DNA of 64,000 nucleotides from contig CM067524.1 of NCBI GenBank assembly GCA_034509495.1, positions 1,241,567 to 1,305,566 of the forward strand, written 5' to 3'. Both the position numbers and the translations under genes were made by a program. Under the pieces are notes generated by a model. It made no database searches, was not told the DNA's origin, and saw only the letters and a program-made list of their open reading frames with translations. Shown here piece by piece: positions 37,848 through 50,100 of this stretch. The DNA is from Acestrorhynchus altus. Lineage: Eukaryota > Chordata > Actinopteri > Characiformes > Acestrorhynchidae. Position 1 is the stretch's first letter. The number at the start of each line of letters is the position of its first letter.

Positions 37848-40154
37848 CTTCAGCCTGGAGTTGTTGCTCTGCAGGTGTTCCAGGTTACTGCAGTTTTTCA
37901 GCTGTTGGCTCTCAAGATCCTGCAGGTTGTGCTGTTTCCTCCTGTTCAGCTGCAGCAGCTCATACAGCAGGTTCAGCACAGACACAGCATTGAGACTGAC
38001 CCCTGGACCTCCTGACTCCACAGACAGCCCACTCAGACCCAGAGAGCTCATCTCCTGCATGTACACACACATCAGCGAAATCCCAATGTTAATGTGGAGT
38101 GTTCTGTACATACAGGGACAACAATGCGCGTGCCACACTCCTGACAGGGACAGTAGGGACGACGCAGACTCTACTGCCCACTCCCAACAAGAATACAGTG
38201 TACTAAACATGATCTAATGGTCTGTGTCGTCTGACCTGGTTGATGTAGGTGATGCACTGAGAGATGTTCTCCTCGGTGCAGAAGGCATTGAGGACGCAGT
38301 AGGAGTGTTTGGGTAGAACTGAGGTGGAGTTGTGCCTGGAAGGGGACATGCTGATGTGGGAAATGCTGGAGAGCTCCTTAGTATCTATTGGAGAAAGAAA
38401 GCAGAATGAAACATGTCTCAAACACCATCAGGAGGGCAGTGTGGCAGGAATCAGAAGGTTATCCCCTTCTCCTTAATTAGGTATATAAGAGCTGAGCAAT
38501 GCAACAATTCTAATCATATTGTGATTCATTTTTGAATTGTGATAGTATTAATTTTATGGATTATCATCTTTATCAGTTTTTTTAGATCTGCTGATATCGA
38601 TGTGCTGGTGGCTGGTTTGCAGAAGTTTTGGTCCACAGTCACATTATTCCTCCTCCTGTCTCTGATCTATAAGAGTGTTTAGTCTAGAAACTCCAGACGC
38701 CGTTAGAACAGATGGAGGTAAACAGAAATGCAGTAAAGAGGAAGAAGAATTTCTCCTTTTGAAGAAAATAGTTGAGATCATCTGAGCTGGTCTGAATGGA
38801 CGTCCCCAGCCGGCACCTGGGTGTGTTCGATTCCATCAGCAGCACACCTGATTTAACATCACTAAGCACTGATTTACCAGGTATTGATGAACTATGAATA
38901 ATACTAGACTGAGTTTTATCTGGTCTAACGAGTGGAGCTCGGATACCTAAAGGTGGCCTGTATAAGAGCTGTGTTTAGGAAGGAGATTACTGGAGCTGCT
39001 GGGGTTAAATTAGATGGATTAAATCGATGGCAGTTCTCCACTGAATAGTAGTTGCACTACTCAACTCCACTCCACTCTGCTTTTTGCTTTTCCATTTAGG
39101 CAAATCTGGTATCTGATTCCTGGAACAGGATAATATATTCATACCTGCTCACTCGTGGTTCCAATCGTAGAAATAAATCCTAGAAATAATAATGATGATT
39201 TATAAGTTATTTTAAAGACCATTTACTATATCAACCTATAAAGTCTTTTATAGAGCAATGTTGATAAATAAGAATAATCAAACCTTACAATTTATAAAAT
39301 GAATAATTATCCTGCCAATATCCTTTCTTGGAGTGTGCTCCGTAGAGTGTACTTAAAGATAAAGCTGAAGAAAACTAAATAGACTATTTTGACAGGATCA
39401 GAACATGCTCCCAGCAGAACTAAACAATGTAACTGTTGTATGAGATTACTAGGAAAAACACAGGAAGCATTAAAAACTGTGCAGTTTCACCAAGCAGCAC
39501 ATATTGATATGTGCGACTCCGTCACATTAATGCGCTCTCTTCACTTGTTCAGAAAATGTTCCCACACGGGAGCTGGAATGCAGCTTTGAAACGAGTCCAT
39601 CTCGGCTCATTTTCTCCAAATGTCTTCAAGACAACTATGGAATCTGTGATTCCTACATGACAACCGTCTGCTCACAAACATGAGCCTCCAGAAGAGAACA
39701 GAACGGCTCAATGGGCTCATTAAAATGACCGAGACAGACATCCAGTCATAATGCTGCGATATTGGTGGTGATGTCCACCATTCTTTCCCAAGAGACGCCA
39801 AAAAGTCCTGACAGGCTCACGTTAAAATTTCTGTTCCTATTTTTTATTAACTGGTTACAATAATAAAAACAAACTGTAATCTATTAAAGTGTCTACAAAA
39901 TGAGGAATGGAAGGGAATATACAGTATGTAACTTGAACACCTGTTATTAATATAGCTACCAAAAATGACCAAACCAGATACCAGGAACCAAAAGACGAGT
40001 AGAGCCCAGTCGACCCCGAGTTTAGTAGTGCAGGCACCATACGGTGGACAAGCAGCATTTGAACTCTGAGAGAACAGGCTGCGTTTGAGCACTCAGAGCG
40101 AGTCTTACCCAGAGAAGGGTCCGGCATCATGGGTGGGGTCCACCACTCGCCCAT
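33971..40154 (-). CDS. ssx2ip: SSX2IP / afadin- and alpha-actinin-binding protein (ADIP)
   Basis: Coiled-coil scaffold of centriolar satellites/centrosome and adherens junctions; partners afadin and alpha-actinin are known from the family. Coding exons in transcript order: 40154-40109, 38384-38236, 38054-37848, 37639-37529, 37015-36880, 36793-36718, 36627-36387, 36289-36142, 36039-35915, 35495-35322, 35231-35114, 34998-34848, 34097-33971. All GT/AG, 1809 nt, 602 residues (human 614). The start MGEWWTPPMMPDPSL corresponds to human MGDWMTVTDPGL. Other landmarks are VLNAFCTEENISQCITYINQ, KLQNIIASRATQYSHDAKRK, VGRSDGKRGLWKTGK, REQLANSIRLQWRKLK, CREFIQTQQQLLQ and EEKERLKEEWRLF, spread over the ADIP region and successive coiled coils. 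The C-terminus is Ser/Thr-rich. A CpG-rich noncoding exon lies at about 43340-43560. Order and orientation with mcoln3 and bcl10 match human 1p22. Confidence 0.95.
36293..36316. repeat. (CA)n microsatellite at a splice acceptor
   Basis: On the - strand this is a (TG)12 tract immediately before the TCAG acceptor of the ssx2ip exon ending at 36289. It stands in place of the usual pyrimidine tract. Confidence 0.95.
37179..37275. mobile_element. Partial copy of the MITE-like element
   Basis: GTGGTCACCAGCCCTGCTCC and TGGGGGGATACCTTCTTGCA match the left arm of the element at 22311. Only one half is present, in an ssx2ip intron. Confidence 0.65.
37716..37734 (+). promoter_or_regulatory. CTCF-like motif
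   Basis: GGTCAGCAGGGGGCGGCAG fits the vertebrate CTCF core (CCASYAGRKGGCRSY) at all but one position. In an ssx2ip intron. Occupancy is inferred only from the match. Confidence 0.4.
37792..37844. repeat. (TG)n microsatellite at a splice donor
   Basis: About 26 TG units. On the transcribed - strand it reads (CA)n starting right after the donor GTAACAC of the ssx2ip exon 37848-38054. Confidence 0.97.
38385..40108 (-). other. ssx2ip intron, no recognised features
   Basis: Lies between the start-codon exon and the second coding exon. AT-rich in places, and I recognise no gene, RNA or transposon in it. An unidentified moderately complex stretch lies at about 39390-39830. Confidence 0.5.
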
Positions 40155-40772
40155 CTCAGCACCACAGGTCGGGAACCGCGGGTCATCAGCAGGAGCCGTC
40201 AGAGCACACACACACCACTGCAACAGAGCAGTCCACCATTCTGGATTAGAGCAGAGCTGCAGGATTAGCCTGACATGCTAACAACCAGAGGATTAGCTGG
40301 TCACACTGTGGGGGGGCTAATGCTACAGGTCTGGGGTCAGTTCAACACAGAGGGGGTAGAGGATAAAGCTCAACTTAGATCCTTCTTGTCCATTCCACCT
40401 CATCACTGATTAAAGAGCTCATATCCCACACCATTTCTGTTTCTGTGCCTTTAACACTGGTGTATGCAAATGAGCTCTATTCTGAGTGGTTGTGCTGTAT
40501 TGTACTTTAAATAGAAAACATTCACCTGAAACACTGCTTAACTTCAGTGCTAAAACTGCTGTAGGCTGAATGGGTGGAGCTACACTGCTGCTACACTGCT
40601 GCAGGCTGAACAGGCAGACACACACACACACGTTGTTATCATGAAACTCGAAAACGACTCTTAAAGCAATACAATGAAGCATGAGCAGATACGAGGGAAG
40701 TGCCGAACGAAAACATACAGCTATGGGACCATAAAGCAGATACACACCCCACCCCCTACACATAGCTGTAAC

Positions 40773-40776
<4 letters not shown>

Positions 40777-40820
<44 letters not shown>
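40777..40820. repeat. (CA)n microsatellite
   Basis: About 22 CA units in the ssx2ip 5' intron. Confidence 0.95.
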
Positions 40821-40823
<3 letters not shown>

Positions 40824-41149
40824 CCTCAGGCAAGCTCTGTAATAACACCCTCCACAAAACAAGCTGAACCACATTCAAATGTCGGAACCCCTGAAAGCTT
40901 CCTTACAGAATGTTATTTCAACAAACGCTTACGACTACACCGCCTGGCTGTTTCCAAAATCACAGATCATTAAAATGGTGGAGGGACACAAGCAGGGTGT
41001 TACAGCCCCCACCCCCCCTCGACACCTGCTTCCATTCACCACCACCGTAAAAAGAAATCCTTCAATAAGTTTCTCTACAACACCTCTTATTCATTGAGGT
41101 GATGGAGTAAGGTCTCCAAGAGCTCTGTTCAAAACATCTCGTCTCCACT

Positions 41150-41930
41150 GATCATGCTTCAGATGGTTCCACAGCTTGATTGGACACCTGTGGTAAATTT
41201 AGTTGCCTGGACATGATTCGGAAAGAGACCGACAGTGCATGTCAGAGCACAAACCAAGCCACGAAGCTCTTCTGAGAGCTGACCGACAGGCCAAACCGAG
41301 TGTTCGTAGTAGGAGGGCCTTAGTCAGGGAGGTGACAAAGAACCCAATGATCACTCTGACAGAGCTCCAATGTTGTTCTGTGGTGAGAGGAGAACTATTT
41401 CTGCAGCGCTCCACCAATCAGGCAAGTATGGAACATTGGCTAGATGGAAGCTACTCCTTAGAGAAAGGAACACGACAGCCCATCTGGACTTTCCAAAAGG
41501 CACCTAAAGGACTCTCAGACCATGAGAAATACAAAGGATGAACTTTTTGGATTGAATGCCAATCATGTCTGGAGGAACCCAAGCACTGCTCATCACTGAG
41601 CCAATACCATTCCTACAGTGAAGCATGGTGGTGGCAGATGTTTTTCTGCAGCAGGAACCGGGAGACTAGTCGGGGTTGAGGGAATGATGACTGCTGTGAT
41701 GTTCAGAGAGATCCTCGATGACCTGTTCCCACTCTGGACCTCAGACTGGGATGAAGCACACATTCAATATAAAGGAGTGGCTCCATGGTTCCACAGCAGT
41801 TTGAGTTCAGAACCTACTGATCTTCGCTGTGGTGGAAAAGGGCGCAGTTCACCAATAACAAGCCTCTGCCAAGTGCTGGTTTGGGTATCGTTTATGTATT
41901 TTTATTATTGTGACGCAAGAAGCACCTGAT
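41150..41930 (+). pseudogene. Tc1-like transposon remnant C
   Basis: Successive broken frames encode pieces of a different Tc1-type transposase: EHKPSHEALLRADRQAKPSV, REVTKNPMITLTEL, LEKGTRQPIWTFQKAPKGLS, then after frameshifts VKHGGGRCFSAAGTGRLVGV and WTSDWDEAHIQ. The catalytic frame is interrupted repeatedly, so it is inactive. Antisense to ssx2ip in its 5' intron. Confidence 0.85.
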
Positions 41931-41944
41931 CCTTATAATCACCC

Positions 41945-43190
41945 CACAAAGAGCTCACTCCCTCACCCCGGCTCAGACACACACCAGGAAATTTCCCCAC
42001 ACACAGAGCTCATTCCTTCACCCGGCTGAGACACACCGGGAAATCACCCCACACTCACAGAGCTCACTCCCTCACCCTGCTCAGACACAGAGCTCACTCC
42101 CTTCACCCCGGCTCAGACACACACCAGGAAATTTCCCCACACACAGAGCTCATTCCTTCACCCGGCTGAGACACACCGGGAAATCACCCCACACACAGAG
42201 CTCACTCCCTCACCCTGTTCAGACACATAGAGCTCACTCCCTCACCCTGCTCAGACACATAGAGCTCACTCCCTCACCCTGCTCAGACACAACCGGGAAA
42301 TCCTGCCCCACACTCCCCAGAGCTCCTCCCTCACCTGCTCAGACACAAGAGCTCACTCCCTCACCCTCTCAGACTTTACCTGGAAATCACCATGCACACA
42401 GAGCTCACTCCCTCACCCGGCTCAGACACACACCGGGAAATCACCCCACACTCACAGAGCTCACTCCCTCACCTGCTCAGAACACACAGGCCTCCCTCCT
42501 GCTCAGACACACCGCAAATCCTGCCAGCATGCACACAGAGCTCACTCCTCACCCGGCTCAGACACACAGAGATCCCTCCCTCACCCTGCTCAGACACACA
42601 CCTGGAAATCACCATGCACAGAGTTCACTGCCTCACCCGGCTCAGACACTGAGATCCCCTCCTCACCCTGCTCAGACACACTGCAGGGAAATCACCCCAC
42701 ACTCCACAGGGCTCACTCCCTCACCCTGCTCAGACACACAGACTCCCACTCCCTCACCCTGCTCAGACACACACCTGGAAATCACCATGCACACAGACTC
42801 ACTCCTCCACCCTGCTCAGACACACACCAGGAAATCACACACTCCTGAGCTCCTCCCTCACCTGCTCCAGGCACACAGGCTCACTCCCTCACCCTGCTCA
42901 GACACACACTGGAAATCACCATGCACACAGAGCTCACTCCCTCACGGCTCAGACACACGAGATCCCTCCCTCACCCTGTAGACACAGGAAATCACCCCAC
43001 ACTCACAGAGCTCACTCCCTCACCCTGCTCAGACACACAGAACTCACTCCCTCTCCCACCCTGCTCAGACACACCTGGAAATCACCCTGCACACAGAGCT
43101 CACTCCCTCACCCGCTCAGACAGACAGAGCTCACTCCTCACCGGCTCAGATACACCAAAATCACACAGAGCTCACTCCCTCACCCGGATC
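41945..43190. repeat. About 50-60-bp satellite, ACAGAGCTCACTCCCTCACC
   Basis: More than 20 diverged units combine CAGAGCTCACTCCCTCACC, CTGCTCAGACACACACC and GGGAAATCACCCCACAC. Length differences between units are common. Some apparent short indels could be assembly error. Fills most of the ssx2ip 5' intron next to the CpG island. Confidence 0.93.
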
Positions 43191-43339
43191 GAACACACAC
43201 ACACTCTTACTCGGTCCATAAGTCTCCTGCACACCGATACACCAGCTAGAACCGCGGATAAACTTTACACAGTTCATTATCTAGTACCTGGTCGTTAGAG
43301 TGTAACAGAGCGGTCCTCTGTGAAAGCAGGGGCAGATAC

Positions 43340-43600
43340 CTGCCCTCGGCACTCTCCGGTCCGCGGTCTCTGCACTGACGCCGGACAGTCAGGACTTTGT
43401 GGGGTCAGTGTAAGACAGCCGGTGTGTCAGTCCTCACCAAAGCGCCGGACGGCGAGTCCGCCCTGCAGCGGGACCTGGAAACGACCGAAACGACCTGGAA
43501 ACGACCTGAAACGGCGATAAAACAGCGCGGAAATCGCTCTAATCCCTGCGCTCGCCCCAAACGCAACCCCAGCCCTCATTGGTCAACCCGTTACCTGGCA
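43340..43600 (-). promoter_or_regulatory. ssx2ip CpG-rich promoter and noncoding first exon
   Basis: CpG density rises sharply at 43310-43620. On the - strand a CCAAT box (from ATTGG on + at 43578-43582) lies upstream of a GC-rich stretch that ends in a good donor, GGGCAG|GTATCT, at 43340/43339. This fits a 5' UTR exon spliced to the exon containing the start codon (40154). The transcription start is inferred. Confidence 0.55.
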
Positions 43601-43769
43601 GCCAGCATGCCGACGCTTTGATGGCCATGCCTGATTCAGTTCACCTCTTCACCTGAACAGGTGTTCAGTAGGTAATGCTTATATGCAAATGACCAGCGCT
43701 TGATTGGCTCATGCTCTAATTAATTATGAATGAGCTCATCTTTATTCAAATATATAGTTTATTTAAGAT

Positions 43770-43776
<7 letters not shown>

Positions 43777-43856
<80 letters not shown>

Positions 43857-43857
43857 A
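43777..43857. repeat. (TA)n(TG)n compound microsatellite
   Basis: About 27 TA units followed by about 12 TG units. Confidence 0.97.
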
Positions 43858-43859
43858 TT

Positions 43860-44100
43860 TAGAAACACCTGCCTTGTGTCTCCAGTCATTGGCCACTTTA
43901 TTAGAAACACCTGCCTTGTGTCTCCAATCATTGACCACTTTATTAGAAACACCTGCCTTGTGTCCCCGCTAATTGGCCACTTTATTAGAAACACCTGCAT
44001 TGTGTCCCCGATAATTGGCCACTTTATTAGAAACACCTGCATTGTGTCTCCACTAATTGGCCACTTTATTAGGAACACCTGCCCTGGGTTTTCTAATTGG
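43860..44100. repeat. 46-bp tandem repeat CCACTTTATTAGAAACACCTG
   Basis: Five units of TTGGCCACTTTATTAGAAAC followed by ACCTGCCTTGTGTCTCC and a variable AATCA/ATAAT linker. The same consensus is seen in many otophysan genomes, from memory. It lies just downstream of the mcoln3 stop on the transcribed strand. Confidence 0.93.
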
Positions 44101-44369
44101 ACACTTTATCAGAAACTTTATCAGAAATCTTGTGCTCACTGTCCAATCAACGTACAGTTTATTAGACACAGTCACAAGGGTCATGTTGGTGAGGGTGTTT
44201 CTAAGGAAGTGACCAGTTAGAATTGAATCCATTGTATTTACAAAAGTCCAGTTCACAGTGAGTTCCAGTACAGCAAGGAGATTCTACACCGTCATACACA
44301 TTGACAGTGTTAAAGTGGTGTTAATGTGGCAATATGTGTAAGGGTGTGTGTGTGTGTCCACTCTGGTGG

Positions 44370-44510
44370 TCAGTGAGAGCTGCAACAGAGGCATATGCAG
44401 GGAGTGGGGTCATCCTCCTTCTCCATATCTTCTGTTCCGGAGGCTGGAATGTTCCTGCTCTCCGCTATAAATACCTGCAGTTCCGACAACACCACACTCT
44501 GCTGCTGATG

Positions 44511-44550
<40 letters not shown>

Positions 44551-47139
44551 TATGTTAACCATTAACCAGACCATATGTGTTATAGCTGTGGCATAATGGT
44601 TTACCAATATAGAGGGGCGGCCTTACTTTGATGGTATCATAGGTGTTAGTGATGATAGCGATGAAGAGGCTGAGGACCATGTAGGTGAAGATGGAGATGA
44701 AGGTGTAGACATAAATCCTGCTGAAGAGCCAGACCACCCAGCTCCGCCCCCGCAACTTAGCGAAGGTGGAGTAGATCTCATCTCCGTTTATCATGGAGAA
44801 CAGGCAGTACGCCACCCTGTTAAAGGACCGGAACTGAGGACAGAGACAAGGTCCCAGAATTAACCTCAAACACTTTCCTCATACTGTATATCCATTCCCC
44901 CAATCTTCAATAATCAGGACCCCACAAGACCACCTCAGAGGAGCTATTAGGTGGGTGGTGGGTCATTCTCAGCACATTAGTGACACAGACATAGTGGTGG
45001 TGTGATAGTGTGTGTTGCGCTGGTATGAGTGTATCAGAGAGTGCTTGTGTCAAGTCAGTGCAACACACCACCACCATGTCAGTGTGACTGTAGTGCTGAG
45101 AATGACCCACCACCCACCTAATAGCTGCTCTGTGGTGGTCCTGTGGGGTCCTGACCAGCGAAGATCAGGGTGAAAGGAGGAGAATAAAGTCTGCAGAGAA
45201 ACAGATGAACTACAGTCTGGAATTATAGAACCACAAAGAGCTCCTGTGTGACCAGAGGAGTTGATTAAATAGACAGTGAGTGTACAAACAAGGAGGTCAT
45301 AATGTTATGGTTGATTGGTGTATATCCACTCCTTGAAAGGAGTCACAGGAACCAGATCATCTGTTATTCATTTCATCTGGTACCTGGTGTAGGTGTGTAT
45401 TTTTGTGTATATCTCACATTTTCGTGGTGGGGTCCAAGGACAATCCAGCCACAGAAGCAGTAGCTGAGGTAGATCAAAATGGCACAGAAAGAGAACCGGA
45501 TCACACTGGGCAACGCCGCCCGCAGGGTCAGGATCAGAATCTGCAAACCCAGTAAAACACACAAACAGGTTCAGCCTTACTAGTGCCTTGGAGATCCACT
45601 GTTTTCAGCAATACACACCGAAAGTTTCCCGCAAATCTAAAGAACTGTTTAAGCTTCTATAAAGAACCACTGGAAGACCCTGTTATAGGGCAGTTTTGTT
45701 GTGTAAATGTACTGCAGTCAGTCCTAGACTTACATTGTACTTCTGGAAGAAGCCCAAGTACCGCAGGACTCCCATCCACACCAAAACCGTGGCCGTGCCC
45801 AGTAGGGTACTGCAGACCCTATAGCTCACCAGCTCCTACAGCCCCATCACACAAACTATTACACACCATTCTCCACCTGCACACACCATGTTCAGAACAC
45901 TTCTGTGTGTGTGTGTGTGTGTGTGTGTCTGACCTTGCTGTGAATGCAGATCTTGAGTGCTGATCCTGTAACCGTGAGTGTGTCACTAATGATGATGAGG
46001 ATGTACCAGCCGTTAATGAACTCTATCCGTTCTGACCACCACACCGATCGCCTACAGCAGGTGGAGACAAACCACGAGTACTCCTACACATAAACACACA
46101 CATTGCTATGCTAAGTTTGTAGTGTATTTTTCTATGTTTGTATGTGTAGTGTATGTTTCTATGTAAGTGTGTATTGTGTAATATCTATGTAATCTGTGTT
46201 TGTGTACTGTGTGTAATGTAGTGTGTGTAATGTCTTTGTATTGTCAGTAACATAGTATGTGTATTGTAATATAGTTGTAGTATCTTTGTACTGCCAGGGT
46301 AATATAGTGTGTGTAATATGGGGTTTAATGTCTGTGTGTAAGTCTATGTAATGTCAGTGTAGTGTATTATAGTGTGTGTGCTGTAGTGTGGTGTTTTTGC
46401 TGTTTGTGTGGGGTGAGTGTAGTGTTTAATATAGTGTTTAATGAAGTGTTTGTGTGTGCGTGTACTGTCTGTGTAGTGTATTATAGCGTATTGTTCATGT
46501 GTAGTGTTTGTGTAGTGTGTGTTTGTGTCATTATTGGGTTTATAAACTCTTAATCACATCCCTATAACAGAGGGCACTGGCGGTCACTCACAGACAGCAG
46601 CTGGACTCCAGTGATGACTGAGCGAATGCACAGGATCAGAGAGAGCAGGCAGGACAGAATGACCAACGAGTCAAACGCAACCATCAGCAGCAGGTGATTG
46701 ACAGCATCTGCAGAAACAAACAAGCTCTTGTCATCCATAAACACACGGCGGTAGAATGAATGGGTGGGGCTACACTGCTGTAAGCTGAATGGGTGGGGCT
46801 TTAATACTGTAGGCTGAGTGGATGGGGCTACAGTGTTAGAGTCCACTACAGTCAAAAATTGCTGCAAACCATTAGAAGGAGCTTGTGAACCTGGCAACAT
46901 CATCCTCACCATTTTCATCATTTCAGACTTGCTCAGAAGCACCCTCTAGTGTCTGACACAAGGCAGTGTACATAACTAACAAATAATGTGTGTGTGGTGC
47001 AGTAAATGAACTTACTGGATCCAGAGACTTTTGAGTCTTTACACACACTGATCTCCACATCGCTGCTCAGAGACACTTTAATCTGTCCACTCTGAGCTCG
47101 GTTATCAAACATGATCTGCACAAACACAAACAGCATAAG

Positions 47140-47183
<44 letters not shown>

Positions 47184-50100
47184 TAATAATAATAATAATA
47201 ATAATAATTATTATTATTATTATTATTATTATTATACTCGGGAAGCCGTCTGAAGCGATAATGAACACACACTGAATTCTGATTTTGTTCACTGAATTTT
47301 GATTTTGTTCACTGAATTCTGATTCTGTTCACTACTGACCGTGATGCAGAAGTTGTAGCAGTCAGGCAGTTCATCGTGCTGGACAGTCTGTAGGTTAATC
47401 GCCTTCAGCTTCAAGTATATATTTACAGATAACAGCCTGAAAGAGAGGAAATCGTCAGCCCTGCTCAACTCCCACTGCATCTATACTCAGCCTGTATAAA
47501 AACAGCCTGTCTATACTCAGCCTGTCTATACTCAAACTGTCTATATTCAGCCTGTCTATACTCAGCCTGTCTATACTTAGCCTGTCTATATTCAAACTGT
47601 CTATATTCAGCCTGTCTATACTCAGCCTGCCTATACTCAGCCTGTCTATACTAAGCCTGTCTATACTCAGCCTGTCTATATTCAAACTGTCTATACTCAG
47701 CCTGTCTATACTCAAACTGTCTATACTCAGCCTGTCTATACTTAGCCTGCCTATACTCAGCCTGTCTATACTCAAACTGTTTATATTCAACCTGACTATA
47801 CTCAGCCTGTCTATACTCAAACTGTCTATACTCAGCCTGTCTATACTCAAACTGTCTATACTGAGCCTGTCTATACTCAGCCTGTCTATACTCAGCCTGT
47901 CTATACTCAGTCTGACTATACTCAGCCTGTCTATACTCAAACTGTCTATACTGAGCCTGTCTATACTCAGCCTGTCTATACTCAAACTGTCTATACTCAG
48001 CCTGTCTATACTCAGCAGGAATATACTCAGCCTGTCTATATTCAAACTGTCTATACTCAGCCTGCCTATACTCAGCCTGTCTATACTCAGCCTGTCTATA
48101 CTCAGCCTGCCTATACTCAGCCTGTCTATACTCAGCCTGTCTGATTATTCAGAAGGTGAGCTTGTGCACATGCCTTTTAAAGTTCACAGTGAAGTTGGTG
48201 ATGTCTGGAGAAGGTTCATCCTGGACAGGTTTCATGGGATAAATGTAAACACACTCTGCAGAAGAATAACAGTCATTGACACTTTTAATGAAAGCACAGC
48301 TGCTGACCTGGTCAGACACTAATGTTAATGTTACTGCTGCTGTTCCTGTAGGTAAGGCACCTTTCTCCACATGTGGGTCAATGTCGAAGGTTTCATTGCC
48401 AGGGGAGATGTTGTCACGGCGATAGAACTCTTGACAGAGGGACAGTGGAGTGAAGACACCTTGGATTCTCTCAACTGCGTGGTTCCCCACTGTCACGTTC
48501 TGAAGGGTCAGGTACTTGATGACACATCAGATCAACACATCAGATCAACCAACTCAGATCAACACATCAGACACATTTAAACCTAGATTACTTATCTGCT
48601 GCTCTTTCCAGAGCCCTGATGAGTGAATCATGTTACTCAGGTCAGAGGATATAGAGTCCAAATCTTGCTCAAGGGCTCTGGGGTCACCTAGGCAGGGAAC
48701 CGAACCCTAGTCTATGACAGGGAAGGTGGAGTAACACTAAATGCATGTGATTATTGAGATTTCTGAGAGTTTCTTTACCTGTAAATGTCTCTACTGTCCA
48801 AGGAAGGCTTTCTACTGGGGTCTTGTCATTTCTACTAATGTGAATGACAAGAGCCTTAGCGAGAGCAGGACTTTGGATAATCACCACACCACCAACTTTT
48901 CTTTCTTAAAGTACTGGATGCAGCTCCATCATTCCAGAGAACACAGTTCCACTGCTCCACAGCTCAATGCTGGTTGGTTTTATACACACCTATCCCATAC
49001 TTAGCATTAGACCAATAGGTTACTGCATTTCAATCCCATCTCAGATTTTACCCAATGAATTGTAGAGGGTAGAGCAAGAAATACTTTAACAGTCTTTCCA
49101 TCTTTTAATATGATTTTAAGTTTTAGAAAATGTTTCCATTCAACGTTGATGTCAATGTTGATGGCATACAGGTGAACCAGCCCTCGCTGTTATTATAGAC
49201 TATGCAGGCTAACATATATACATTTAACCACAGTCACAAACTGTATGAAAAATTACATGGGTGACAGCCCATGTCACCAGGGCTTTGGGATTCCAATCAT
49301 ATATGGCCCAGGTATATATGTCTCAGGTGTGTGGTCTCCATTACCCTCATGATGACATGGTTGATGTGGTCATGGACCTGGTGCTCTGTGTAGATGGAGT
49401 AGATGCTATTTCTGTTCTGGAAGTCTTTGAGGAATAGATGCTTGAAGGTGACAATGTTCTCCTCAGTGAATCTCACCATCATCTCGTTACTCAATCCAAA
49501 TAAGATTAACTATAATAAGAGACATGAACATCTTAGACACAGTCACATCACAGACACAGACAGTTACATTAGTTATCACTAATATAGTGTAATCATATAT
49601 CAGTTTTCAGTAAAGAGGACACTGGTGTTTAGGATATTGTGGGCAATGAACTTTGATAGGCAAATGTTGTAGAACTGTAGCAGAGAGTATGTGTGAGATG
49701 GTGGGAGGAGTTAAACACCTCTAAAATTAATTCCGCTGTTAATAAATATTATTAAAACAGTCGTTATCAAGTGCACCCAGAAGGAATCAAATGACTGCAA
49801 TGGTGCCAAGATCAAGTTTGCTGTCAAGCCTCCAGAAGGCTTAGTGTGATGGTGTGGGTGCAATTCTATATGATGCCACATCACCTTTGGTCTTTATTAC
49901 AGACACTTTGACAGCCCAATGTTATGTTATTGAGGTCCTGCAACCAGTGGTTCTACCTTTTCTGACACCATTAGGAACCTCTACAACTCCTTGCAGAGAC
50001 GTCTGACATGTTGCGTTAAACCCGACACCGTACCGAGAGACACGACTTCTGTATGTGTAGATCAATAAATATTGATCAGATCAGACTACAGTTATAATCA

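Larger units (their letters stand above)
40155..43339 (-). other. ssx2ip 5' intron with Tc1 remnant and satellite
   Basis: Between the noncoding first exon and the start-codon exon. Holds a CA microsatellite, copies of the 33-bp minisatellite (40553-40605), a Tc1-like remnant and a 1.25-kb satellite. Confidence 0.6.

Noticed and set aside
47455..48045. 196-codon open frame on the - strand with pentapeptide repeats (DRLSI/DSLSI), resembling a repeat protein
   Set aside because: It is the 15-bp minisatellite read in frame, lies inside an mcoln3 intron, and has no start context or flanking conserved sequence.
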